Of a stretch of DNA of 64,000 nucleotides, positions 1-7,687 are shown one piece after another (the first letter of the stretch is position 1; every line of letters starts with the position of its first letter). The position numbers and the translations under genes are program-made. Under the pieces are notes generated by a model that ran no database searches, was not told the DNA's origin, and worked only from the letters and a program-made list of their open reading frames with translations. Source of the stretch: Flavobacteriaceae bacterium GSB9 (GTDB lineage Bacteria; Bacteroidota; Bacteroidia; Flavobacteriales; Flavobacteriaceae); contig CP062007.1 of NCBI GenBank assembly GCA_022749295.1, forward strand, positions 2,852,001 through 2,916,000, given 5' to 3'.

Positions 1-744
1 ATAATGGTTTCGGATGGATGACCAATCGATTAAAGTTTTGTAATGTTTTTGTTTTAATTTCTGTTTAAGCGAGGGATTGTCATCTAGTTGTTTGAATTCT
101 TCAAGGTATTTTGTGGTGTTAATGGTGATTAATAAGAAAATGCCTAATTCTGGGTATAATGTATTGTTAGTTAATGAATTGGTCAAAATAGTTTTGGCCT
201 TTTCATACTCACCTTTGGAAGCTAAATACATTGGGTAAGTAAAAAGTGAATGGTATTCATTTGGATTTAATAAAAGTGCCTTTTCGGCATCCTCAATAAA
301 CCCCTTCTTAATTCCTAATTTGGCTTTTAATAAACTTCTAGTACCATAAAAAGAGGCAGAATCACTATCAAAGAATTTAATGTTTATATGTTCCAGTGCC
401 TCTTTATAATATGCCTTACTATTGTTTTCGGCACCTATCTTGTCATAAAATTTACCTATTTTATACAGTAATTTAAAATTTAGGGAGTCCTTGGATAAGG
501 AATCTTTTAACTTTTCGAGATATTCATCGTTTTTGGGCTCCTCATCCTTGATTGCAGTAATGGAAGATGTTAAGTCAGAAGTTCCCACAGAAAATGAAAG
601 CTGTACTTTAAAATCGAATACCTCTTTTTTACAACCTAAAAAGTCATTCTTGTCTCTATCTATTAAATGTTTATTTAATGCATAAGTTTGGCCTTTTACA
701 GGGGTTGAAATAAGTAATAATACAATAAATAGAAATGTTTTCAT
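1..744 (-). CDS. Secreted TPR-like protein, 3' end cut off by window start
   Basis: The reading frame starts at the ATG complementary to 742-744 and stays open to base 1, so about 248 residues are visible and the C-terminus lies outside the window. The N-terminus (MKTFLFIVLLLISTPVKG, then QTYA) is a Sec signal peptide, so the protein is periplasmic or surface-located. The rest is helical with tetratricopeptide-like spacing (for example KIGKFYDKIGAENNSKAYYKEA and LASKGEYEKAKTILTN). I cannot assign a specific function. It has its own 5' region and is divergent from the TPR gene at 1311. Confidence 0.8.
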   Translation of the reverse strand, partial: MKTFLFIVLLLISTPVKGQTYALNKHLIDRDKNDFLGCKKEVFDFKVQLSFSVGTSDLTSSITAIKDEEPKNDEYLEKLKDSLSKDSLNFKLLYKIGKFYDKIGAENNSKAYYKEALEHINIKFFDSDSASFYGTRSLLKAKLGIKKGFIEDAEKALLLNPNEYHSLFTYPMYLASKGEYEKAKTILTNSLTNNTLYPELGIFLLITINTTKYLEEFKQLDDNPSLKQKLKQKHYKTLIDWSSIRNHY

Positions 745-1310
745 TGCTATTAGGTATTAGTTTTTAAATTAAAAATTTAATTCAATACCTAAACTATTAA
801 AAATTGATTGTTTGTATGTCCAATAACATCTTTAAGGGATTATTTAGGATATGCTTAATTTGTGACAAAAACAATCGGGTATACTGGGAGTAATAAAAGT
901 AGTTGTGTTGTTCCCAAAGTTAATTTGGAATGTAGTTAATGCCAATAATCCCGATAGCTACCGTGAGGTATTCCAATGGACAAGCGTTCCGTTTCCGATA
1001 TTTCGGAGTTGGTATGCTTTTTTTAGATACTTCACAAATTTAAAATTATTAGTACGATATATAAATGGTGTATTGAGATTAAAATAATGTTTGGAATTAT
1101 AGTTTTCGTTATATATTGTTTCTTTAAACACCAAAAAAATCGTAAATTTTCAATTATAGAAGTGTAAATTTTCCAGATGTAATTTATCTTTAGCTTCATA
1201 GGTTGACTCTAGCATTAGGTTTAGCAACCATTTTAGAAAGAACTCCTAAATAATGTGAGAATTCATCTCGTTAATTAAAGATGTGGCTGGAGTACTATAA
1301 GTATTAAAAA
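745..1310. other. Intergenic region, 566 bases, with one copy of an interspersed repeat
   Basis: No convincing gene lies here; the short open frame near 905-1087 is a by-product of the repeat at 895-1025. The remainder is AT-rich and must hold the divergent promoters of the TPR genes at 744 and 1311. I could not identify a clear TAnnTTTG element close to either start. Confidence 0.6.
895..1025 (+). repeat. Interspersed repeat, copy 1
   Basis: About 130 bases that match 2828-2965 in the same orientation with scattered substitutions and indels. Shared landmarks are AAAAGTAGTTGT, TTGTTCCCAA, AATAATCCCGATAG, GAGGTATTCCAAT and ATGCTTTTTT. The two copies flank the TPR gene at 1311-2801. The central CCCGAT hairpin of copy 2 is degraded in this copy. 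Confidence 0.75.
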
Positions 1311-2801
1311 ATGAATAGTAGTAAAATAGAAAGGGGAGAGCCTTTAAGGTTTAATATAAGAACTCTATATTGGGTTTTACTGCTGTTTTCAGTAATAGGG
1401 GCGTACATTTTTAGGTCTTCTGTGGTCAAAGAGAATAGAGTTAAGTCAGTTACATTGGCAGTTCTTCCGTTTAAAAACCTAGGCGATGATGAGTCCGACC
1501 AATATTTTGCCGATGGGGTTATGGATATTATTTTAAGTAACCTTTCGCGAGTAGAAGGTGTGGATATCATTTCACGAACGACCATGGAACGATATAGGAA
1601 GAATTCCAAAACCATTCCTCAAATAATAGAGGAATTAGATATTTCCCATATTCTGGAGGCCAGTGTTCAAAAGCATACAAATAAATTTCGCATCGTGGTA
1701 CAACTTGTTGACACCCAAAAAGATATTCAAATCTGGTCTGAGACCTATGAAAAGCTGCATGGGGATGTTTTCTCTATGCAGGGCGAGATTGCTAAGGAGG
1801 TAGCACAACAGCTTGAAGTAACCCTTTCGCCAACAGATGAGAGTAAAATAGACGAAACTCAAACTAAAAATTTTGAGGCTTATAATCTATACTTAAAAGG
1901 GCGCTTTTTTTGGGACAAAAGGACAGAAGAAGATTTAAAGCGGAGCGTTAAGTGCTTTGAGGACGCCATTGCTTTAGATTCCTTATACGCTCCAGCTTAT
2001 GCCGGACTGGGTGATGCGTATAAAGTCATGGCATTTAGAGGGGTTTACCATCCAAGAGAAGAAGGGATTAAAAAGGCAAAATTGTTTACCAAGAAAGCAC
2101 TTTCAATTAACCAAAATATTTCTTCTGCCTATGGTGTATTGGGAGATATATCTTTTTGGTTTGACTGGAATTGGAAACAAGCAGAAAAAGAGCTTAAACA
2201 AGCATTGCTTTTAGAGCCTAGTAATGAAAATGCGCATCATAGTTATGCCGAATTAATGAATATTTTAGGAAGAAAGGATGAGGCAAGAAAGCATATTGAT
2301 TTGGCGATTAAATATAATCTCTATGCGCCGCAAATATATGCTGAAAGTAGTCTGATTTACTACAATAACTGTGAATTTGAAAAAGCTATTGAGGAAAATG
2401 AAAAAGCCTATGAACTAACAGGGGTTGGCCTTGACGAAAGAATTATTATTTATATTAAGATGCATAAATATGATAAAGCTCATGAGGCTTTAAAATTGAA
2501 GTTTCCCGAATATCATCGAGCCCATCCAGGATCAATCGATAAAATATATGAAACATCAGGAATAGAAGGGGTGGTTCGATTGATTATTGGAAGGGAGTCA
2601 AATTGTGGCAACAGTAGATGTTTTAGAAAGGCAAGACTTTGTATGTTAATAGGAGATAAAAAAGCGGCTCTGGAGCTTTTGGAAAGCAGTTATAAATACG
2701 GAGAAATTTTTTTCCCAAGGATAAAACATTGCATAGATTTTGAGCCGCTTCGTTCAGAACCTAGGTTTGTAGCACTGGTCGATAAACTTAATATGGAGTA
2801 A
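1311..2801 (+). CDS. Membrane-anchored FlgO/TolB-N-like and TPR repeat protein
   Basis: 496 residues. A short cytoplasmic N-terminus is followed by one membrane segment (about residues 19-36). Residues about 48-165 resemble the TolB N-terminal/FlgO-like domain often found in adenylate-cyclase-like or TPR regulators (VLPFKNLGDD, YFADGVMDIILSNLSRV, ISRTTMERY, VQLVDTQKDIQIWSETYE). Residues about 190-480 are TPR units (YNLYLKGRFFWDKRTEEDL, APAYAGLGDAYKVMAF). In related proteins this C-terminal arrangement usually follows a DNA-binding domain; here that domain is absent and a transmembrane helix takes its place. Probably a protein-interaction scaffold at the inner membrane; substrate unknown. ATG start at 1311. 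Repeats lie on both sides of the gene. Confidence 0.85.
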   Translation: MNSSKIERGEPLRFNIRTLYWVLLLFSVIGAYIFRSSVVKENRVKSVTLAVLPFKNLGDDESDQYFADGVMDIILSNLSRVEGVDIISRTTMERYRKNSKTIPQIIEELDISHILEASVQKHTNKFRIVVQLVDTQKDIQIWSETYEKLHGDVFSMQGEIAKEVAQQLEVTLSPTDESKIDETQTKNFEAYNLYLKGRFFWDKRTEEDLKRSVKCFEDAIALDSLYAPAYAGLGDAYKVMAFRGVYHPREEGIKKAKLFTKKALSINQNISSAYGVLGDISFWFDWNWKQAEKELKQALLLEPSNENAHHSYAELMNILGRKDEARKHIDLAIKYNLYAPQIYAESSLIYYNNCEFEKAIEENEKAYELTGVGLDERIIIYIKMHKYDKAHEALKLKFPEYHRAHPGSIDKIYETSGIEGVVRLIIGRESNCGNSRCFRKARLCMLIGDKKAALELLESSYKYGEIFFPRIKHCIDFEPLRSEPRFVALVDKLNME

Positions 2802-2827
2802 TGGTTATGGAACATTCAAGCCCCATC

Positions 2828-3083
2828 AAAAGTAGTTGTATTGTTCCCAACATAGTTTGGGCGTGTAGTAATGCCGATAATCCCGATAGTAATCGGGAGG
2901 TATTCCAATAGAAAGCTTTCCTTTTTTCTGAGAAGAAGAAAATGGGGATGCTTTTTTGTTTTAGGGCTGTCGCAAAAACTTCTTGGCTTCTTAAATAAAG
3001 TTCCTGTGCGTAAATATTCCCTAAAAGAGATTGAAAGAGTTGTTGTGTCTGATTTAAGAATGGAACAGGTGTTTCTTCAAATG
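2828..3083 (+). repeat. Interspersed repeat, copy 2, with longer 3' part
   Basis: 2828-2965 matches the copy at 895-1025 and contains a CCCGAT-AGTA-ATCGGG hairpin. The segment continues to the stop of the PspC-like gene with no matching partner in this window. Both strands are open for 80-90 codons, but the minus frame lacks an ATG over most of its length and neither product looks like a protein family I know. I read this as a decayed interspersed element rather than a gene. Confidence 0.6.
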
Positions 3084-3233
3084 CTATTTAGAAAACAATT
3101 TAACTATCCAAAGAATTAGGTAAAGCCCAATGCCAAATCCAAAAAATAAAACTGCTACTACAAAAGCAATACGGATGTGTGATGTTTTCCACCCTAGTTT
3201 GCTGCTTAACCATTCTGAAACTCCTAAAATCAT
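3084..3233 (-). CDS. PspC-like small membrane protein, 49 aa
   Basis: A 49-codon frame starting at the ATG complementary to 3231-3233. The product begins MILGVSEWLSSKLGWKTSHI and continues with a hydrophobic stretch ending in LYLILWIVKLFSK. This matches the PspC domain layout: GV-W-L, a short amphipathic part with a conserved R (R21), then a single membrane helix with G-G-YLILW. The family, named for phage-shock protein C, is often present as very short proteins in Flavobacteriaceae. A role in envelope stress is family knowledge, not shown here. It is followed immediately by the repeat at 2828-3083. Confidence 0.7.
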   Translation of the reverse strand: MILGVSEWLSSKLGWKTSHIRIAFVVAVLFFGFGIGLYLILWIVKLFSK

Positions 3234-3357
3234 GTTGTAAATTTTATTTCAAATATAAGGAATGAAAATGACTTGATTTTCATTTAATTTTGAGCATTAT
3301 GCTAATTTTCCTATAATTGATTAAATTAGTAGGCTAATTAAAAGCACAGTCTTCTAA

Positions 3358-4905
3358 ATGAAAAATTTTAAAACCTTTATTGTCTGTTCGGTAGTTCTTA
3401 TTTCTCTTAATTTTTATGGTCAAACCTTTACTTCAGATTTTGAGGAGTCTATTTTTGAATCCTACCAGTCAGATTCTTTGAATTATAATTTTATAGAAGG
3501 CCTTTGTGCAATTGATTCTTCGATGAGTCCTGGGGGTGCAGGTGCTTATAAACAAGAACTGATGTCGGCTATTAAAGGGTTTTCACCAAAAGAAGCGCGT
3601 CCCAGAAAGGAAAAAAAGCGTGTAAAGCAAATTTATGATGAGTTACACGATAGGTTTTTCGTTAAGTATGCTCTAGATTCGTATTTTACTGATATTTTTA
3701 AAAATGGCACCTACAATTGCGTTACAGCTTCAGCTCTATATTCCTATGCTTTTGATGAGCTCAACATACCGTATCATATAAAAGAAACACCATCGCATGT
3801 GTTCTTGATTGCTTATCCTAATTCACTCAAAATATATTTAGAAACCACTGTGCCTGGAGCATATGGTTTTTCGGTGCCGAAAGAGTCCGAAGTGCAAAAA
3901 ATTGTAGACGAACTAATAGCCTATAAACTTGTCACAAAAGAAGAGGTTCTCGCAAAGGGTTATATGAAATTTTACGAAGAATATTACTATGGCAAAGCGT
4001 TTGTCGATAGAAGTGCGTTAATAGGTATGCAATATTACAACAAGGGCATAACAAATTTAAACAATGCAAACTACGATGAGGCACTGAACAATCTACGGAA
4101 ATCAAAAGTGTTTTATTCTTCTCCACTTATAAAACCGATTCTAAAAAGTATTATGTACACCAAGGTGAACGATCTTGAATTTAATACGCAAGATGATGTC
4201 GATTATCTTATTGAATTGTTAGAAATGTCTAACTACCCAAAAGATTATTCCATTGGTAATTTAAAATCTAGCCTTTACAAAATTATTGAGCACGATGACA
4301 ATGATAGTGAGTTTTTAGAAAGCACCATTGGTAAGCTTAAAACAATAACAGAAGAAAAGGTTAGGGATGAAGCCGTAGAATACATGTATGAGTATTTGGC
4401 TAGAAATTCGGCTACCGACGAAAATCTCGACAAAGCTTTGCGATACTGCGATGAGGTTTTGAAGCTTAATTCTGATAGTAAAATTGCCAAAGAAATAATT
4501 GAATACGTTTGTTTTAAAAAGGTGTTGCTTTCAATGTACGATTTAAAATCGTTAGAAACGTTTTTGGAAATGACAGAAACTTATGGGTTTTTAAAATCCA
4601 ATCGGCGATATTTTATCAGCTTGGCCCATTTTTACGGCAATATTTCTTTAATGAATTATATAAACAAAGACCTCGCCATGGCATCAGATTACCTTGCAAA
4701 GTTCGAAACTGTAATGGATGGCAATGAGATTTTGTCAGAAGTAAATAAAAAATTAATCTCCGATTTGTATTTAAGGGCTGGAAATTACTATTACTACAAA
4801 GGCGATTATAAGGCGTCTTACGATATATACATAAAAGGACTTACTTATATTCCAGACTATCCAGATTTGGTTAAAAAAGCAGCATGGTCTAAAGAAGAGT
4901 TGTAA
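3358..4905 (+). CDS. Secreted transglutaminase-like protein with helical repeats
   Basis: 515 residues. Residues 1-22 form a signal peptide. Residues about 85-170 contain a transglutaminase/cysteine-protease-like core: NCVTASALYSYAF (C121), then PSHVFL (H147) and an acidic residue in YLETT (E162), giving a plausible Cys-His-Glu arrangement. The remainder (about 215-515) is alpha-helical with TPR character (ALRYCDEVLKLNSDSKIAKE, GDYKASYDIYIKGLTYIPDYPD). Probably a periplasmic enzyme or scaffold; substrate unknown. It stands alone and is followed by a hairpin terminator at 5037. Confidence 0.75.
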   Translation: MKNFKTFIVCSVVLISLNFYGQTFTSDFEESIFESYQSDSLNYNFIEGLCAIDSSMSPGGAGAYKQELMSAIKGFSPKEARPRKEKKRVKQIYDELHDRFFVKYALDSYFTDIFKNGTYNCVTASALYSYAFDELNIPYHIKETPSHVFLIAYPNSLKIYLETTVPGAYGFSVPKESEVQKIVDELIAYKLVTKEEVLAKGYMKFYEEYYYGKAFVDRSALIGMQYYNKGITNLNNANYDEALNNLRKSKVFYSSPLIKPILKSIMYTKVNDLEFNTQDDVDYLIELLEMSNYPKDYSIGNLKSSLYKIIEHDDNDSEFLESTIGKLKTITEEKVRDEAVEYMYEYLARNSATDENLDKALRYCDEVLKLNSDSKIAKEIIEYVCFKKVLLSMYDLKSLETFLEMTETYGFLKSNRRYFISLAHFYGNISLMNYINKDLAMASDYLAKFETVMDGNEILSEVNKKLISDLYLRAGNYYYYKGDYKASYDIYIKGLTYIPDYPDLVKKAAWSKEEL

Positions 4906-5036
4906 GTTGTTTATTTATAGATATTTGAAGATTTGTGTAACAATTGTTACGTAAGTAAATTTGGGTTTTCGCTAATTATGTAAATCTTACAGGTCCTGAT
5001 TACGTTACAAAATAGGGATTATTAATAGCTAATTAT

Positions 5037-5067
5037 AGACGAGCATTCTCTTATGTTCGTCTTTTTT
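5037..5067 (+). terminator. Rho-independent terminator
   Basis: Arms AGACGAGCAT (5037-5046) and ATGTTCGTCT (5053-5062) pair with one G-U, loop TCTCTT, followed by a T run. It lies between the convergent genes ending at 4905 (+) and 5073 (-) and most likely ends the plus-strand transcript. Confidence 0.7.
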
Positions 5068-5072
5068 AGGTT

Positions 5073-5885
5073 TTATAGGTCATGTTGGTTGTTTAAAAGT
5101 CGGTCTAGAACAGTTTCTACACCTTCTTCGGCATTGCTTTTGGTTGAAAAACGTGCTGTTTTTTTAACATCGTCGTGTGCATTTTCCATAGCGTAGCTAA
5201 AATAAGCTAGGTTTAACATTTGAAGGTCGTTATTGTAGTCTCCAAAAACCATGGTCTCTTCAGCTGTAACTCCCAGTTCTTTTTGTAAAATGGTCAAGGC
5301 GTATCCCTTGTTAGCTTTTGCATGTGAAATGTCCAGCCAATTCTCACCAGATACTATAACCTGTAGGTCTTTTTTTAAGGCTTTTGCCGTGGGCAGGATG
5401 TAACTTTCAGACGATTCATGATGAAAAACAGCTATTTTTAAAAAATGATCACCGTTCACTTTAGTTAAGTCGTCAACAATTTCATATTCTTTATAATATT
5501 GACTGAATTTTTCAATAAAAGCGTTATTATTGGTTTCGATATACGCGCATTTTCTGCCGCATAATACAATATAAGCGCCCTCAATTGTTCTAAGGAGTTC
5601 AACAGCAGATTTGATGTTGGCTTGCGTTAATTTCAACAAAATCTGTTCTTCGTTATTGTATTTCATAATGCCACCATTTTCAGCTATAATTGAAATATGG
5701 TCTTTTATAGGGGCTAGCTTATCTAAAATACTTTGATATTGGCGGCCGCTCGCTGCAGTAAAGTGAATATTTTGCTGCTTTAAGGCATTAAACTGATTGA
5801 AAAACCGAGGGCTTACTTCGCTGTTTGGGTTCAACAACGTGCCGTCCATATCTGATACTATAAGTTTTACTTTTGAAAAATCCAT
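5073..5885 (-). CDS. HAD-superfamily Cof-type phosphatase
   Basis: 270 residues, the usual length for Cof/IIB-type HAD hydrolases. Motif I is SDMDGTLL with nucleophile D12 and acid/base D14. A Lys in the SHAKANKG region serves as motif III, and motif IV is GDYNND (215-220). The C2 cap lies between. The family dephosphorylates small phosphorylated metabolites (sugar phosphates, flavin or pyridoxal phosphates) in the cytoplasm; the substrate cannot be read from sequence. A TACTTTTG -7 element lies upstream of the ATG. Convergent with the gene at 3358 and divergent from the LacI gene. Confidence 0.9.
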   Translation of the reverse strand: MDFSKVKLIVSDMDGTLLNPNSEVSPRFFNQFNALKQQNIHFTAASGRQYQSILDKLAPIKDHISIIAENGGIMKYNNEEQILLKLTQANIKSAVELLRTIEGAYIVLCGRKCAYIETNNNAFIEKFSQYYKEYEIVDDLTKVNGDHFLKIAVFHHESSESYILPTAKALKKDLQVIVSGENWLDISHAKANKGYALTILQKELGVTAEETMVFGDYNNDLQMLNLAYFSYAMENAHDDVKKTARFSTKSNAEEGVETVLDRLLNNQHDL

Positions 5886-6045
5886 ACTGTTATTTGAGCT
5901 GCAAAAGTAACATTCTTCAATTAATAAGTTGTTAGCTAAACATTAATCTATTTAAAAATTAAGGGCTTTGGATGGTATAAAGTACTTTTTTTAGTTGTGG
6001 AGCACATCAAAATGAGGTAATAAAAAATGTGTAAATTGAAAAAAC

Positions 6046-6069
6046 TAATTTTGTACATTGCAATTGCAA
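6046..6069 (+). promoter_or_regulatory. LacI-gene promoter (-7 element) and 12-base palindrome
   Basis: TAATTTTG at 6046-6053 fits the Bacteroidota -7 consensus TAnnTTTG and predicts transcription from about 6057-6058. The perfect palindrome TTGCAATTGCAA occupies 6058-6069, exactly at that start point. That is a good position for an autoregulatory operator bound by the LacI protein. LacI-type operators are normally dyads of about this size. Confidence 0.5.
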
Positions 6070-6087
6070 AAATCATCAGGTGGCAAT

Positions 6088-7089
6088 ATGGTTACGTTAA
6101 AACAATTGGCTAAAGAGTTGGGGGTTTCTATTTCGACTGTTTCCAAGGCGCTTAATAATAGTGAGGAAATAGGTGGGGAAACCATTAAACGTGTAAAACA
6201 ACTTGCAGAGCAGTATAACTACACGCCAAATAAGGTAGCGTTGAGCCTTAAAAGCAATAAGACAAAAACCATAGGTGTTATTATACCTAATATTCTTAAT
6301 CGGTTTTTAGCTAAAGTCCTTTTTGGTATAGAACGTGAGGCTAACCAGCATGGTTACAATATTATTACTTGCATTTCAAACGAATCGTTGGAAAAGGAAA
6401 AGGAGAGTCTTAATCTGTTGGCTAACGGCAGTGTTGATGGTTTTATATTGTCGTTGTCTGAGGAAACCCAAGTTAAAAATGAGGTCGAACACTTTAAAAA
6501 TACGATTGCTCGGGGTCTTCCCATAGTTATGTTTGACAGGGTAGCTCACGATGTGTTGTGTGATAAGGTAATTGTTGATGATTTTGAAGCAACTTATAAT
6601 GCTACAAAAACATTATTGGGCGAAGGCCGTAAGCAAATCGCGTTTGTTAGTACGATTAATGAACTTAGTGTGGGTAAATTAAGGGAGCGTGGTTACAACA
6701 AGGCAATTTTAGAGAACAGAGGCCTTGGGCCAATAGTGCTAAAACTGAAAAAGAAGGACGACCAACAAAAAAAAATAAAATCATTCTTAAAAAAGCACAA
6801 AGGAATTGATGGGATAGTAGCTGCCGATAGTTCTGGAATAATAGCTTTAAATACGGCTGTAAATCTGGGGCTTAAAGTGCCAAAGCATATTTCTGTAATT
6901 GCCTTTGCCAGTAATTCTGAATCAAACCACACACTCCCCAAACTAACTACTATACGCCAACACGCTAAGGCCATTGGTGCAAATGCTGCTCAAATGTTAA
7001 TCCAGCGATTACAAAGTACATCTCCTGATCTTGACGTGAAAACCAAAATAGTTAAGACGAGTTTGGTTAAAAGCAAGTCCACCTTGTAA
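6088..7089 (+). CDS. LacI-family transcriptional regulator
   Basis: 333 residues. The N-terminal LacI helix-turn-helix is MVTLKQLAKELGVSISTVSK, with hinge region YTPNKVALSLKSNKT. The periplasmic-binding-protein-like effector domain spans about 60-330 (TIGVIIPNILNRFLAKVLFG, FDRVAHDVLCDKVIVDD, ISVIAFASNSESN). I chose ATG 6088 over the in-frame TTG at 6058. The TTG falls at the predicted transcription start, AGGTGG lies just before 6088, and family members begin directly with this HTH. The ligand is unknown; no sugar operon is adjacent, so it acts elsewhere or on itself. Confidence 0.88.
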   Translation: MVTLKQLAKELGVSISTVSKALNNSEEIGGETIKRVKQLAEQYNYTPNKVALSLKSNKTKTIGVIIPNILNRFLAKVLFGIEREANQHGYNIITCISNESLEKEKESLNLLANGSVDGFILSLSEETQVKNEVEHFKNTIARGLPIVMFDRVAHDVLCDKVIVDDFEATYNATKTLLGEGRKQIAFVSTINELSVGKLRERGYNKAILENRGLGPIVLKLKKKDDQQKKIKSFLKKHKGIDGIVAADSSGIIALNTAVNLGLKVPKHISVIAFASNSESNHTLPKLTTIRQHAKAIGANAAQMLIQRLQSTSPDLDVKTKIVKTSLVKSKSTL

Positions 7090-7451
7090 GAAATCGTTTA
7101 AAAAGTCGAAAAAATATGCATTTCGTCGATTATAGAATGTGCATTTCGTCGATTTTTATGCTTTTTATCGAAGAAAATCGTAGTTATTAAAAGTTATTAA
7201 CATATTTTAGCTGTATAAAGTTGGGCGTCCCTTTTTTCCCTAAGTCCAATTTTAAAAATTAATCCATTCTACAGACTTTTTATATAGGTCTGAAAATCCC
7301 TCAAAAATTTATTTATAAAATCGTATGTGCAAAGGTGCGTTCGATTTTAAGTTAATTATCCATTTTCCCTCTAGCAAGATTTTTTAGAGTCTTTGCCAAC
7401 CATTTTTTGTTTTAAACAAGGTGAAAAAATTAACCTTAAAATCGAATTTAT
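7090..7451. other. 362-base intergenic region with a direct repeat
   Basis: TGCATTTCGTCGATT occurs twice, at 7117-7131 and 7140-7154, starts 23 bases apart. That is about two helical turns, so both face the same side. It looks like a tandem binding site for a response regulator or similar protein. Downstream is AT-rich sequence leading to the 48-residue lipoprotein gene. I see no further gene here. Confidence 0.5.
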
Positions 7452-7598
7452 ATGAAATCCCTAAAAATTACTTTAATCGCAGCCGCAATTTTTGCGTCAT
7501 TAGTATCATGTACAAAACAAGACTTAACAGAAGATGATGTGTTGAAATCTCCAGATGTGATTGATATACCAATTACTGGCGGTGGTGTAGACATGTAA
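7452..7598 (+). CDS. Small lipoprotein, 48 aa
   Basis: ATG at 7452, stop at 7596-7598. The N-terminus MKSLKITLIAAAIFASLVSC is a lipoprotein signal with lipobox LVSC (C20), leaving a 29-residue acidic mature peptide ending in GGGVDM. A strong terminator follows at 7625, so it has its own short transcript. It sits directly upstream of a sensor-kinase gene and may be a peptide linked to it, but that is inference. I do not recognise a family. Confidence 0.6.
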   Translation: MKSLKITLIAAAIFASLVSCTKQDLTEDDVLKSPDVIDIPITGGGVDM

Positions 7599-7624
7599 CA
7601 GAAAAGTTCACTGATAAATAATAT

Positions 7625-7656
7625 AACCTCTTTATTTTTTGTAAAGAGGTTTTTTT
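7625..7656 (+). terminator. Rho-independent terminator after small lipoprotein gene
   Basis: AACCTCTTTA (7625-7634) pairs with TAAAGAGGTT (7642-7651) across a short T-rich loop, and a run of T follows. It separates the lipoprotein transcript from the kinase gene 37 bases further on. Confidence 0.8.
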
Positions 7657-7687
7657 ATTGATACAAATTGAAAAATTATAAATACAT

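Noticed and set aside
905-1087. 60-codon plus-strand frame in the first repeat
   Set aside because: It is a translation of the interspersed repeat; the other copy has stops in the same frame and the product has no protein-like features.
2941-2975. Possible insertion-sequence end (GGGCTGTCGCAAAA)
   Set aside because: It resembles an IS terminus, but no inverted partner, target duplication or transposase fragment can be seen nearby.
2871-3119. 82-codon plus-strand frame and an about 90-codon ATG-less minus frame in repeat copy 2
   Set aside because: Both overlap the repeat; the plus frame runs over the end of the better-supported PspC-like gene and neither matches a known family.
6058-6087. 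TTG start for the LacI gene giving ten extra residues
   Set aside because: The TTG lies at the predicted transcription start and within a palindrome; ATG 6088 has an upstream AGGTGG and fits the family N-terminus.
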